Of a stretch of DNA of 64,000 nucleotides, positions 7,716-15,417 are shown piece after piece. The notes beneath the pieces are model-generated. The model had not been told where the DNA came from. It ran no database searches and worked only from the letters and a program-made list of their open reading frames with translations. Within the stretch, counting starts at the first letter, position 1. Every line of letters begins with the position of its first letter. The position numbers were made by a program, and so were the translations under genes. The DNA is taken from contig NZ_FTOL01000003.1 of assembly GCF_900156735.1 (NCBI RefSeq), forward strand, positions 62,001 to 126,000, given 5' to 3'. Source of the DNA: Chryseobacterium ureilyticum (GTDB lineage Bacteria > Bacteroidota > Bacteroidia > Flavobacteriales > Weeksellaceae).

Positions 7716-8009
7716 TGTTTTATATTTTTAAACAAAGGTATGAGCTGATAGGATGGTCGGACGATAACATTTGTTATCAGTTTGGATGATGGGGGATATA
7801 GAAAACAACGTAAAGATCGCAAGAGTTAAATTTATTATGTTTTATCTTTCGTTCGCAAGTGCACTTCGTCCAGCTAGGAGGGTAATCATTGCTGAGTGAA
7901 ACGTCTTTGCGAACGTATAGCCACCATAATGAAAATTCTTTGCGTTTTCTGCGTTAAAAATTCAATACAATCTACCTCAAGCTGTCTATCATTTAAGATG
8001 CTTCCCACC
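7716..8009. other. Gene-free spacer with probable dispersed-repeat remnants
   Basis: No coding sequence was found in these 294 bp. The stretch 7800-7975 holds several short related words (AACGTAAAGATCGCAAGAG, TCTTTGCGAACG, TTTGCGTTTTCTGCGTT) of the kind found as dispersed non-coding repeats in Bacteroidota genomes. Their presence elsewhere in this genome cannot be tested here. Confidence 0.35.
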
Positions 8010-8591
8010 TTAAGAAAGTTTTTCTTTCAGTATTTTACTCTTTATCCTGCTCAGATGTACAGTTGTAATTCCTAAATAGGACGCAATATAATGTTGGGGA
8101 ACTCTTTTGATAATGTCTGGTTTTTGTTGTGCAAGCTGGATATATCGTTGTTGTGGTGTGTCTTTTATAAATGAAAAGAAATGTTTCATATAGTCAAACA
8201 TTCTTTCAAAAAGAGCATCCATAAATAAAGTTCTTAGCTCCGGATTTTCATACACCTCTTCCAAAAATGCTTCAGCATCAGGTTTTTTAATCTTATATAA
8301 GACACAAGGTTCTATCGTTTCAAAGGAAACCATACTTGGTAATCCTTTTTTGAAGCTTTCCAGTGAAGAAAACATGGTATTTTCCAGAAAAAATTGAAAT
8401 GTAGCATCTTTACCATCATTATTATACCATGCTCTGACAACTCCTTTTTCCAGATAGAAAGCGTTATTTGACACGTCTCCTTCTTTTAAAAGTAAAGTTT
8501 TGGCAGGCACTTCCATTTTTTCAAAGCTGCTTATAAATTTTCGCCATTTTTCTTTTGGGAAAGGGAATCTGTTTTTTATATGTTCAAACAT
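8010..8591 (-). CDS. Crp/Fnr-family transcriptional regulator
   Basis: A 193-residue regulator. Residues ~20-120 form the cyclic-nucleotide-binding-like jelly roll (VPAKTLLLKEGDVSNNAFYLEKGVVRAWY), and the C-terminal ~55 residues a helix-turn-helix (QHYIASYLGITTVHLSRIKSK). The phosphate-binding Arg/Ser cassette typical of cAMP binding is not evident, so the effector may be something else. Proteins of this short type in Bacteroidota often control nearby oxidoreductases, and one is encoded just downstream. A terminator separates it from glmM upstream, so it has its own promoter. Confidence 0.87.
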   Translation of the reverse strand: MFEHIKNRFPFPKEKWRKFISSFEKMEVPAKTLLLKEGDVSNNAFYLEKGVVRAWYNNDGKDATFQFFLENTMFSSLESFKKGLPSMVSFETIEPCVLYKIKKPDAEAFLEEVYENPELRTLFMDALFERMFDYMKHFFSFIKDTPQQRYIQLAQQKPDIIKRVPQHYIASYLGITTVHLSRIKSKILKEKLS

Positions 8592-8599
8592 ATTGTATA

Positions 8600-8628
8600 A
8601 AAAAAGAACGGAGCTTTGTCCGTTCTTA
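8600..8628 (-). terminator. Rho-independent terminator of glmM
   Basis: AAGAACGGACAAAGCTCCGTTCTT on the minus strand forms a 9-10 bp stem followed by a T run, between the glmM stop (8638) and the Crp-like start (8591). Confidence 0.88.
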
Positions 8629-8637
8629 TATTTTATT

Positions 8638-10020
8638 TTAAATTAAACTTTTAATTTTAGCAATGATATCATCTCCCAATTTATCAGCTTCTTCCTGGGA
8701 TTTAGCTTCTGTATAAATTCTGATGATAGGTTCAGTATTGGATTTTCTAAGGTGAACCCAGTTGTTTTCAAAGTCTATTTTAACACCATCTACGGTAGAA
8801 ACTTCTTCGTTCTCATATTCTTTCTCCATTTTGCTTAAGATAGCATCTACATCAATTTCGGGAGTTAATTCTATTTTCTTTTTCCCCATGAAGTAGCTTG
8901 GATATCCTGCTCTAAGTTCAGAAACTGTTTTATTTTCTTTTGCTAAGTGAGTCAGGAATAATGCTACTCCCACCAAAGAGTCTCTTCCGTAGTGAAGATC
9001 AGGGTAAATAATTCCTCCGTTCCCTTCACCACCGATCACAGCATTTTTCTCTTTCATTAAAGTAACCACATTCACTTCCCCTACAGCACTTGCAAAGTAT
9101 TCTGAATTGTGAGTTTGTGCTACATCTCTCAAAGCACGGCTAGAAGAAAGGTTAGAAACAGCGACTCCATTTTTATGTTTTAAAAGGTAATCTGCAACTG
9201 CCACCAATGTATATTCTTCACCGAACATTTCTCCTTTTTCATCAATTAAGGCTAATCTGTCTACATCCGGATCTACTACAACTCCAAAGTCTGCGTTTTC
9301 TTTTTTTACCAGTTCGCAGATGTCTCCCAAATGTTCTTTCAAAGGTTCAGGATTGTGAGGGAAATGACCTGTAGGTTCACAATATAATTTAATGGTTTCA
9401 CAACCTAATTTGTCTAATAGCATTGGAATCGCGATTCCTCCTGTAGAGTTTACCGCGTCTAGTACTACTTTGAAATTTTTAGCTTTAATTGCTTCAGCAT
9501 CTACCATTGGTAAATCAAGGATCTGCTGTATGTGAATATCAAAAGCATCATCTCTTGTTTCATATTTTCCAAGATCATCTACTTCAGCATAGTTGAAGTC
9601 TTCACTTTCTGCCAAAGCAAGAACTTCAGCTCCGTTTTCACCGTTTATAAATTCTCCTTTGTCATTTAAAAGCTTAAGAGCATTCCATTGTTTTGGATTG
9701 TGGGATGCAGTAAGGATGATTCCTCCATCTGCTTTTAATTCAGGAACCATTATTTCTACGGTAGGAGTTGTAGAAAGTCCTAAATCTACCACGTTTATCC
9801 CTAATCCCTGTAATGTTGCTGTAACAAGGGAAGACACCATTTGTCCAGAGATTCTTGCGTCTCTTCCGATGATAAGGGTTAAATCTTTTTTATTTTTATT
9901 GTTCTGAAGCCAGGTTCCGAATGCGGAAGCAAATTTTACGACATCCAGCGGTGTTAAATTATCATTTACTTTTCCGCCAATAGTTCCGCGAATTCCTGAA
10001 ATAGATTTTATTAACGACAT
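8638..10020 (-). CDS. glmM: Phosphoglucosamine mutase
   Basis: A 460-residue enzyme of the alpha-D-phosphohexomutase family, converting glucosamine-6-P to glucosamine-1-P for UDP-GlcNAc synthesis. Visible motifs are the phosphoserine loop TASHNP (104-109, Ser106), the Mg2+ loop DPDVDR (250-255), the sugar loop GGEGNGG and the phosphate-binding RKSNTEPIIRIY near the C-terminus. The ATG at 10020 (MSLIKSISGIRGTIGG) is chosen because the family begins with IxGIRG; the upstream extension to 10065 is not conserved in character. It is monocistronic with its own terminator. A phosphomannomutase role is the main alternative. Confidence 0.9.
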   Translation of the reverse strand: MSLIKSISGIRGTIGGKVNDNLTPLDVVKFASAFGTWLQNNKNKKDLTLIIGRDARISGQMVSSLVTATLQGLGINVVDLGLSTTPTVEIMVPELKADGGIILTASHNPKQWNALKLLNDKGEFINGENGAEVLALAESEDFNYAEVDDLGKYETRDDAFDIHIQQILDLPMVDAEAIKAKNFKVVLDAVNSTGGIAIPMLLDKLGCETIKLYCEPTGHFPHNPEPLKEHLGDICELVKKENADFGVVVDPDVDRLALIDEKGEMFGEEYTLVAVADYLLKHKNGVAVSNLSSSRALRDVAQTHNSEYFASAVGEVNVVTLMKEKNAVIGGEGNGGIIYPDLHYGRDSLVGVALFLTHLAKENKTVSELRAGYPSYFMGKKKIELTPEIDVDAILSKMEKEYENEEVSTVDGVKIDFENNWVHLRKSNTEPIIRIYTEAKSQEEADKLGDDIIAKIKSLI

Positions 10021-10087
10021 TATGTTTTTATATTTCTTTGTTAGTATAATAAATTGTCGAAACAAAGATACTTAAAAAGACTTTACG

Positions 10088-11104
10088 TTATAAAACAGGA
10101 ATCTTTTTTTGAACTTTGTCATACGTGTCTTTTACCACTTTTGGAGGTGCAAAACGATAACCCACATATAATAAGCCATAGAGATTGTTGTTCTCAATCG
10201 TCTGATTCTTTGTCTGTTCATAAGCGTAGGCATTAAAATTCATTCTTCCGCCAAACAGAAAACGATCGGTATTATATCCCACATGCAGCCCTCCTTCCAT
10301 TCGGATTGTTATGTACTGAGCTGTTTCCTTTGAGTTTCCGTTCTGAATATTACGATAACTTGAAAATTTTCCTCCGACACCTAAAGTCAGGTAAGGAGAA
10401 ATATTTACATTCTTCCCAATAACCCAATTATAGAAATAGCCAATGTTTCCTCCTATTTTGTATTGAAACTCTTTGGTTTTTATATTGTCAATCTTATTTC
10501 TGAAAATCGTAAGGTCATAATCAAGAAACGGAACCCAGCTCCCGCTGCTTTTTCTCTGCCATTCTCCTTGGGTGTAGATAGTTCTGGCTGAAAAATCTTT
10601 ATTAAGAATATAAGAAGTGGTTCCTCCAAAACTTTGGACTCTAAGGTCCGGGAATTGGATATGAGGATCTTTACCTTCCTGCCAGTTTGGAAAAAGGTCT
10701 TTCATATTTTCAATATAAAACCCTCTTACATTCTTGTAATAAACATTCTGAATGAATCTTTTTGGGAAGAACCTGAAACTAAAGTCAGTATAAGAACTGC
10801 TTCCTTTCAATGCATCATCATCATTACCGTTAAAAAATTTAGGAGCAAATGATAATGTGGCACTTATGATTTTATAATCGATGGAAACGGAGGTTTTCGT
10901 TTTGTTGTTTATTGACAGTACTGTCTGTTGTGCATTTTCTTCTTTACCTTGTGTAAAAACATAGCTTTCGATATTGGTATCCAGATTCACACGGATCATT
11001 ACCTGATCTGCGTAGGATTTGGTATTAATGGTATCAGATTGAGCTTTGCTACAAGTCGCAAATAAAGAAAATAAAAGAACTGATCCTGCTTTAAAGAAGT
11101 TCAA
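10088..11104 (-). CDS. DUF4421 family outer-membrane protein
   Basis: A 338-residue protein with a signal peptide (MNFFKAGSVLLFSLFATCSKAQS). The body shows alternating amphipathic strands and the family words VSIDYKIISATLSFAPKFF, TDFSFRFFPKRFIQNVYYKNVRGFY, GGTTSYILNKDFSARTIYTQGEWQRKSSGSWVPFLDYDL and YVGYRFAPP, which match DUF4421. These are predicted small beta-barrels of the Bacteroidota outer membrane with no assigned function. It lies downstream of the feo operon in the same orientation, with a 65-bp gap to the Cys-rich gene, so read-through is possible. Confidence 0.8.
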   Translation of the reverse strand: MNFFKAGSVLLFSLFATCSKAQSDTINTKSYADQVMIRVNLDTNIESYVFTQGKEENAQQTVLSINNKTKTSVSIDYKIISATLSFAPKFFNGNDDDALKGSSSYTDFSFRFFPKRFIQNVYYKNVRGFYIENMKDLFPNWQEGKDPHIQFPDLRVQSFGGTTSYILNKDFSARTIYTQGEWQRKSSGSWVPFLDYDLTIFRNKIDNIKTKEFQYKIGGNIGYFYNWVIGKNVNISPYLTLGVGGKFSSYRNIQNGNSKETAQYITIRMEGGLHVGYNTDRFLFGGRMNFNAYAYEQTKNQTIENNNLYGLLYVGYRFAPPKVVKDTYDKVQKKIPVL

Positions 11105-11169
11105 AACGAATAATTTAAATTAAAAAATGAAAATACTCATTTTTTTTCAATTATCCGTTGAAGGCTATG

Positions 11170-11322
11170 TTAAGAACAACCACAGTCTTTATCGCAGCCC
11201 GATCTTTTAGAACTGAACTTACTGGGTGCAAAATTCTTTTTAAGTACTTTGTACAGAGAGTAGCAAGCAAATGCTACAATTAATGCAATAAGTACGTATT
11301 GAAAAATTAATGATGAGTCCAT
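11170..11322 (-). CDS. FeoB-associated Cys-rich membrane protein
   Basis: A 50-residue protein with one membrane helix (LIFQYVLIALIVAFACYSLYKVL, residues ~5-27) and a short basic cytoplasmic tail ending CDKDCGCS, a possible metal site. The start at 11322 shares one base with the feoB stop codon (TAATG), which shows translational coupling; a longer upstream reading would lie inside feoB. Small proteins of this type follow feoB in many bacteria and are proposed to replace FeoC, but the mechanism is not settled. Confidence 0.85.
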   Translation of the reverse strand: MDSSLIFQYVLIALIVAFACYSLYKVLKKNFAPSKFSSKRSGCDKDCGCS

Positions 11323-13355
11323 TACTTTAAAATTTGATATACTATCATCGACACAAAATATGCCAAACCTGTCATCATTGCCACCTGAAAGCCAGTCCAT
11401 TTCCAGCTTTTGGTTTCTCTGTAGACTACTGCAAGTGTAGAAACACACTGCATTGCAAATGCATAGAATAAAAGTACTGAGATTCCTGTTGCAAAACTGA
11501 AGACTTTTTCTCCATTTGGTTTTACATCTCTTCTCATTTTATCAATCACTTTTATTTCAGGAGCATCATCTTCAAGGCTGTAAAGCGTTGACATCGTCCC
11601 CACAAATACTTCTCTTGCTACGAAGCTGGTAAGAATCCCTACTCCCATTTTCCAATCGTAACCTAAAGGAGCAATCACAGGTTCTATTCCTTTACCCATT
11701 TTGGCAAGGTAAGAATGATCAAGTTCTACATTGGAAGCTACAAATTCATTCGGTTGTTGTTTTGGACCGAAATAACTTAAAACCCAAATAATAATACTTA
11801 CGATGAAAATGATTTTCCCGGCTCCGGTAATGAATTCCCATACTTTACCTAAAACCATTTTTAAATCATATCCGAAAAGTGGTTTTTTATAGGCAGGAAG
11901 GTCCATTACCAAATAGGTTTTTCCTTTATCTTTAATAAATTTCTTAAGAATAGCTGCTGAAAATAGTGCCACTAAAAAACCTAGCAGGTACATTCCCATT
12001 AATACAAGAGCTTTATATTTTATTCCTAAGAATGATCCTTCTGAAATGATCAGTCCGATGATGATACTGTATACCGGAAGCCTTGCTGAGCAGGTCATAA
12101 ACGGCGTTACCAATATCGTCAGTAATCTTTCTTTAACGTTCTCAATGTTTCTCGTGGAAATAACTGCTGGAATAGCGCATGCCGTTCCTGAAACAAGCGG
12201 AACGATACTTTTTCCGTTAAGCCCGAATGGACGAAGAAGTCTGTCCATCAAGAAAACCACTCTTGCCATGTATCCTGAGTCTTCCAAAAGATAAAGGAAG
12301 TATAAAAGAATTCCGATCTGTGGTGCAAAAACTACAATCCCTCCTATTCCCGGAATAATCCCATTGGAAACTAGTGAATTGATAGGTCCTTCAGGTAAAT
12401 GCTCATTGGTAAATGCAGAGAACCATGAGAAAAACTCTTCAATCCAGTTCATTGGATATTCTGCCAGGAAGAAAACACTTTGGAAGATCACCAATAAGAT
12501 CAATAAGAAAACCACATATCCCCAGAATTTATGAACTAAAACTTTATCCAGTTTTTCTGTCAACAATTCTTTGAACTGAGGTTTTTTGGAGATCACATTC
12601 TCCAATATTTTATCTACATTCTGATATCGCCTAACAGTTTCCTGAACCTGCAATCTCTTAGGTACTAAACTTTTAGCTTGAGAATCATTGATTTGATCCA
12701 TTACGGATTCCAACTTACCTAGATCTGTCCCCATAGAAAGACTCATCCAAGCCTTGTATTCATTATCAAAGCCTTTATGATCAATGATTTTTTGAATAAA
12801 ATCTTTGTGCTCTCCAGGAGTTTCAAATGAAGCTTTATCCGTTTTCACAAATTCATTATTGAAAACAGCTTCTCTCACTTCATTGATACCAATTTGCTCT
12901 TTGGCATTGGTCTGAATAATTTTAATTCCCAGTGCTTCTGAGAATTTTTGAATATCGATGGTGATTCCTCTCCTTTCAGCCTGGTCAATCTGATTGACAA
13001 TCAAAATCATTGGAATACCAAGATCCTGAATCTGCTGAAATAAAAGAAGTCCTCTTTTTAAACTTAATGCTTCAAGAATATAAACAACTCCCGCGTAGTT
13101 TTTTTGTTCCTCGATAAGGTATTTTGAGAAAATAGCCTCATCCTCCGAACTTGGATACACACTGTATGATCCCGGAAGGTCAATCACTTCAACGTCCTCA
13201 TTTTTGTATGCATAGTTCCCCGAATGGCTTGCAACGGTAACACCAGCATAGTTTCCGGTTTTCTGCTTTTTGTTACAAAGCGCATTAAAAACCGTTGACT
13301 TCCCTACATTAGGATTCCCTACTAAAAGTATCTGTTTTTTCTTGTTTGCCTGCAT
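11322..13355 (-). CDS. feoB: Ferrous iron transport protein B
   Basis: A 677-residue inner-membrane Fe(II) transporter. The N-terminal G domain has GNPNVGKS (13-20), DLPGSYS (59-65) and NQID (121-124). A linker of ~100 residues follows, then a C-terminal membrane region with Gate domains (PAVISTRNIENVKERLLTILVTPFMTCSARLPVY, and SFVAREVFVGTM). Length fits the shorter Bacteroidota FeoB. It overlaps feoA by one base upstream and the Cys-rich gene by one base downstream, forming a tightly coupled feoA-feoB-small-protein operon. Confidence 0.96.
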   Translation of the reverse strand: MQANKKKQILLVGNPNVGKSTVFNALCNKKQKTGNYAGVTVASHSGNYAYKNEDVEVIDLPGSYSVYPSSEDEAIFSKYLIEEQKNYAGVVYILEALSLKRGLLLFQQIQDLGIPMILIVNQIDQAERRGITIDIQKFSEALGIKIIQTNAKEQIGINEVREAVFNNEFVKTDKASFETPGEHKDFIQKIIDHKGFDNEYKAWMSLSMGTDLGKLESVMDQINDSQAKSLVPKRLQVQETVRRYQNVDKILENVISKKPQFKELLTEKLDKVLVHKFWGYVVFLLILLVIFQSVFFLAEYPMNWIEEFFSWFSAFTNEHLPEGPINSLVSNGIIPGIGGIVVFAPQIGILLYFLYLLEDSGYMARVVFLMDRLLRPFGLNGKSIVPLVSGTACAIPAVISTRNIENVKERLLTILVTPFMTCSARLPVYSIIIGLIISEGSFLGIKYKALVLMGMYLLGFLVALFSAAILKKFIKDKGKTYLVMDLPAYKKPLFGYDLKMVLGKVWEFITGAGKIIFIVSIIIWVLSYFGPKQQPNEFVASNVELDHSYLAKMGKGIEPVIAPLGYDWKMGVGILTSFVAREVFVGTMSTLYSLEDDAPEIKVIDKMRRDVKPNGEKVFSFATGISVLLFYAFAMQCVSTLAVVYRETKSWKWTGFQVAMMTGLAYFVSMIVYQILK

Positions 13356-13609
13356 TAATTCAATTCTTCAACAATGATATAATCTCCTTCTTCCTCACGA
13401 AGAGCTATTCGGCTTTTTTCTGCTCCAAATTCCACGTACATAGGTCCATTGAACGGAGCCTGGTACAAAATCCTGAAAACGGTTTCTGGGAGGAGTCCCA
13501 TCTCAATGATTTTATTGGGCATTTTCAGATGATCATTATCATACCCCAATATCTTTCCCATTTTATTTTTAGGAAATCCACTTAATTTATGTAATTCTTT
13601 CTCTTTCAA
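13355..13609 (-). CDS. feoA: Ferrous iron transport protein A
   Basis: An 84-residue SH3-like protein that binds the FeoB G domain and is needed for iron uptake. Family features are a small beta-barrel with LGYDNDHLKMPNKIIEMGLLPETVFRILYQAPFNGPMYVEFGAEKSRIALREEE; the MGLLPGxxV-like strand is diagnostic. Its stop overlaps the feoB start by one base. A Bacteroidota -7 element and a Fur-like palindrome lie immediately upstream. Confidence 0.92.
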   Translation of the reverse strand: MKEKELHKLSGFPKNKMGKILGYDNDHLKMPNKIIEMGLLPETVFRILYQAPFNGPMYVEFGAEKSRIALREEEGDYIIVEELN

Positions 13610-13628
13610 AGCCTAAATTTTTGTGATG

Positions 13629-13658
13629 CAAATATACGCTATTTAAATTTAATCTAAA
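13629..13658 (-). promoter_or_regulatory. feo promoter element with Fur-like palindrome
   Basis: On the minus strand TATATTTG (13629-13636) fits the -7 consensus. Just upstream, TTTAGAT-TAA-ATTTAAA (13642-13658) is a 7-3-7 inverted repeat with one mismatch, in the -33 to -7 interval. Its position before an iron-uptake operon suggests an iron-responsive repressor site. AT-rich palindromes arise easily, so this is tentative. Confidence 0.45.
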
Positions 13659-13672
13659 TAACACTTCCACCA

Positions 13673-13715
13673 TAAAAGAAATCACCCCAAATACATTTCT
13701 GTAGCTGGGGTGATT
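13673..13715 (-). terminator. Terminator of the GLPGLI gene
   Basis: ATCACCCC (13681-13688 on the plus strand) pairs with GGGGTGAT (13707-13714) around an 18-base loop, 29 bp beyond the stop at 13744. The following T run on the minus strand is short. Confidence 0.7.
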
Positions 13716-13743
13716 CGGAATATAATTTAGTTGATATGAATGC

Positions 13744-14643
13744 TTATTTTTTCTTCTTGTCGGAAGGTTGTTGTTTTTCTATAGGATTATCATTGGATTC
13801 AAAGAAATCTTTCACCTGTTTTTCCATTCTTTTCATAAAATCACCGACGGTTCCATCCGTTCCAGGCATCGATTTACTCATGGTCTCAGCTGTCATGTAT
13901 GGACGAGATTCAGCAAAAGGATCTGCTTTAAAGGCATCAAATGACTTCTGGAATTTTTCTTTCGTAGTTGGAGTTACTGTATTACTAGACATTCCCATCT
14001 TCGCATTAATCTTATCGGCATAAGACACTTCATCATAGTTTTCTATTTTTTTATTTCCACTTAATAACCATGAATAATTTTTATCAGCGTCTTCAATTTT
14101 TACAATCAACCCTGGAAGTCCATAAAATTTATACGGTCCATCCTGAAAAGGAATATCTGAACTGAACCAAGCTGTCCATTTTCTTCCCCCGAATTCTGTA
14201 GTAGCTTTTTGAGTGTTATAGGTTCCTATTTTTTGTTTTTCAGGTAAAATATTCCATTGTAATTTTACATTATCATCATAAGAGAAAAAGTTTCTACTAA
14301 TCTTATCCACATACTGCACTTTCATTTCAGGATAGTTCTTAAGAATCTTGTATGAAAACTTAGGCCATTTTATCATTTTACTCATGTCCTTAAATGACTT
14401 GGTTTTTTCCATCTCTTCTACCCGAACTTGAATAATGGAATCTTGGGCTGGCATTGTAAAATCCTGATAAATTGATTTTTTTGGAGTAATATCCAAAATA
14501 GTGATAAGCTTATCCAATCTTGCAGAATCTTTTTTAGGCTTAAAAGTCAGCTCATAAAAGAATCGGTTTGCCGTTTCTTTAGTATCCTGTGCATTAGCAA
14601 ATGCAAAAAGCGTAATAAGAAATATAGAAAATAACTTTTTCAT
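13744..14643 (-). CDS. GLPGLI family secreted protein
   Basis: A 299-residue protein with a signal peptide (MKKLFSIFLITLFAFANAQ). The name-giving motif GLPGLI lies at residues 175-180 in the context PYKFYGLPGLIVKIEDADKNYSW. The C-terminus is Lys/Gln-rich. The family is Bacteroidota-specific, of unknown function, and commonly sits beside TonB-dependent receptors. Here a receptor gene of the same strand lies 775 bp upstream, but a DinB-family gene on the opposite strand sits between them. Confidence 0.88.
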   Translation of the reverse strand: MKKLFSIFLITLFAFANAQDTKETANRFFYELTFKPKKDSARLDKLITILDITPKKSIYQDFTMPAQDSIIQVRVEEMEKTKSFKDMSKMIKWPKFSYKILKNYPEMKVQYVDKISRNFFSYDDNVKLQWNILPEKQKIGTYNTQKATTEFGGRKWTAWFSSDIPFQDGPYKFYGLPGLIVKIEDADKNYSWLLSGNKKIENYDEVSYADKINAKMGMSSNTVTPTTKEKFQKSFDAFKADPFAESRPYMTAETMSKSMPGTDGTVGDFMKRMEKQVKDFFESNDNPIEKQQPSDKKKK

Positions 14644-14868
14644 TTCTCAAGTTTTATTAATTAGTAATTACATGAACAGATTTGTTACAGTTTTTCTTCA
14701 ATTTATTTTCTAACAAATTATTTAAAGTAAGCTACACAAGGCGAAATAATCTATTTTTCAAACACTTAACTCTATTCAAAAACAATACAAGAGATAAAAA
14801 TTATGATTTTATTAAAACATTTTCAGGTTTAATTTTTTTAACTTTAGTCTTCCCAAAAACAAAATATT

Positions 14869-15366
14869 ATGGACACTTTATCACAATTTAAAAATGAGCT
14901 GGAAGCCGAATATCAAACTACCAGAAAGTTTTTCGAAGCTTATCCTGAGGAAAAAAATGATTATGCTCCGCATGAAAAAAGCATGAAAATGTTACCTCTT
15001 GCCACCCATATTGCTGAAATTTTCGAATGGCCAAATACAATGCTGAAAACCTCTGAACTTGATTTCGCCAATGGAGATTATCAACCTAAGCAATTATCTA
15101 CCCGTGAAGATCTTCTTCAAACGCTTGATCAAAATTTTAAATCCGGTAAAGAAGCGCTTGAAAATGCTCAGGAAAACGACCTTAATGCAAGCTGGGCATT
15201 GAAAAATGACGGACAGGAACTGGCAAAATGGTCAAAATATGAATCTATTCGCCATGCGTTGAACCAGATCACTCATCACAGGGCACAATTGGGAGTGTAT
15301 TACAGGATCAATGATATTCCTTTACCGGGAAGCTATGGTCCTTCTGCCGATCAGCAAAGCTTTTAA
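14869..15366 (+). CDS. DinB-family protein
   Basis: A 165-residue four-helix-bundle protein. The likely metal-binding histidines are in LATHIAEI (about residue 47) and in the final helix ALNQITHHRAQLGVYYR, whose HHRxQL segment is the DinB hallmark. DinB/YfiT-like proteins include metal-dependent thiol transferases and many uncharacterised stress proteins; no thiol specificity can be read here. It is monocistronic and convergent with the downstream TonB receptor across a shared terminator. The ATG at 14869 directly precedes the conserved first helix. Confidence 0.88.
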   Translation: MDTLSQFKNELEAEYQTTRKFFEAYPEEKNDYAPHEKSMKMLPLATHIAEIFEWPNTMLKTSELDFANGDYQPKQLSTREDLLQTLDQNFKSGKEALENAQENDLNASWALKNDGQELAKWSKYESIRHALNQITHHRAQLGVYYRINDIPLPGSYGPSADQQSF

Positions 15367-15384
15367 ATCACTATATATCTCAAC

Positions 15385-15415
15385 AAAAAACCAATCCCTA
15401 GGGATTGGTTTTTAT
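15385..15415. terminator. Bidirectional terminator
   Basis: AACCAATCCCTAGGGATTGGTT is a near-perfect palindromic stem with A-rich and T-rich flanks. It ends the DinB gene on the plus strand. The receptor gene on the minus strand stops 3 bp before it. Confidence 0.9.
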
Positions 15416-15417
15416 TT

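Noticed and set aside
11323-11448. Longer N-terminus for the Cys-rich membrane protein
   Set aside because: This part lies inside feoB in another frame; the TAATG overlap at 11322 gives the expected 50-residue protein.
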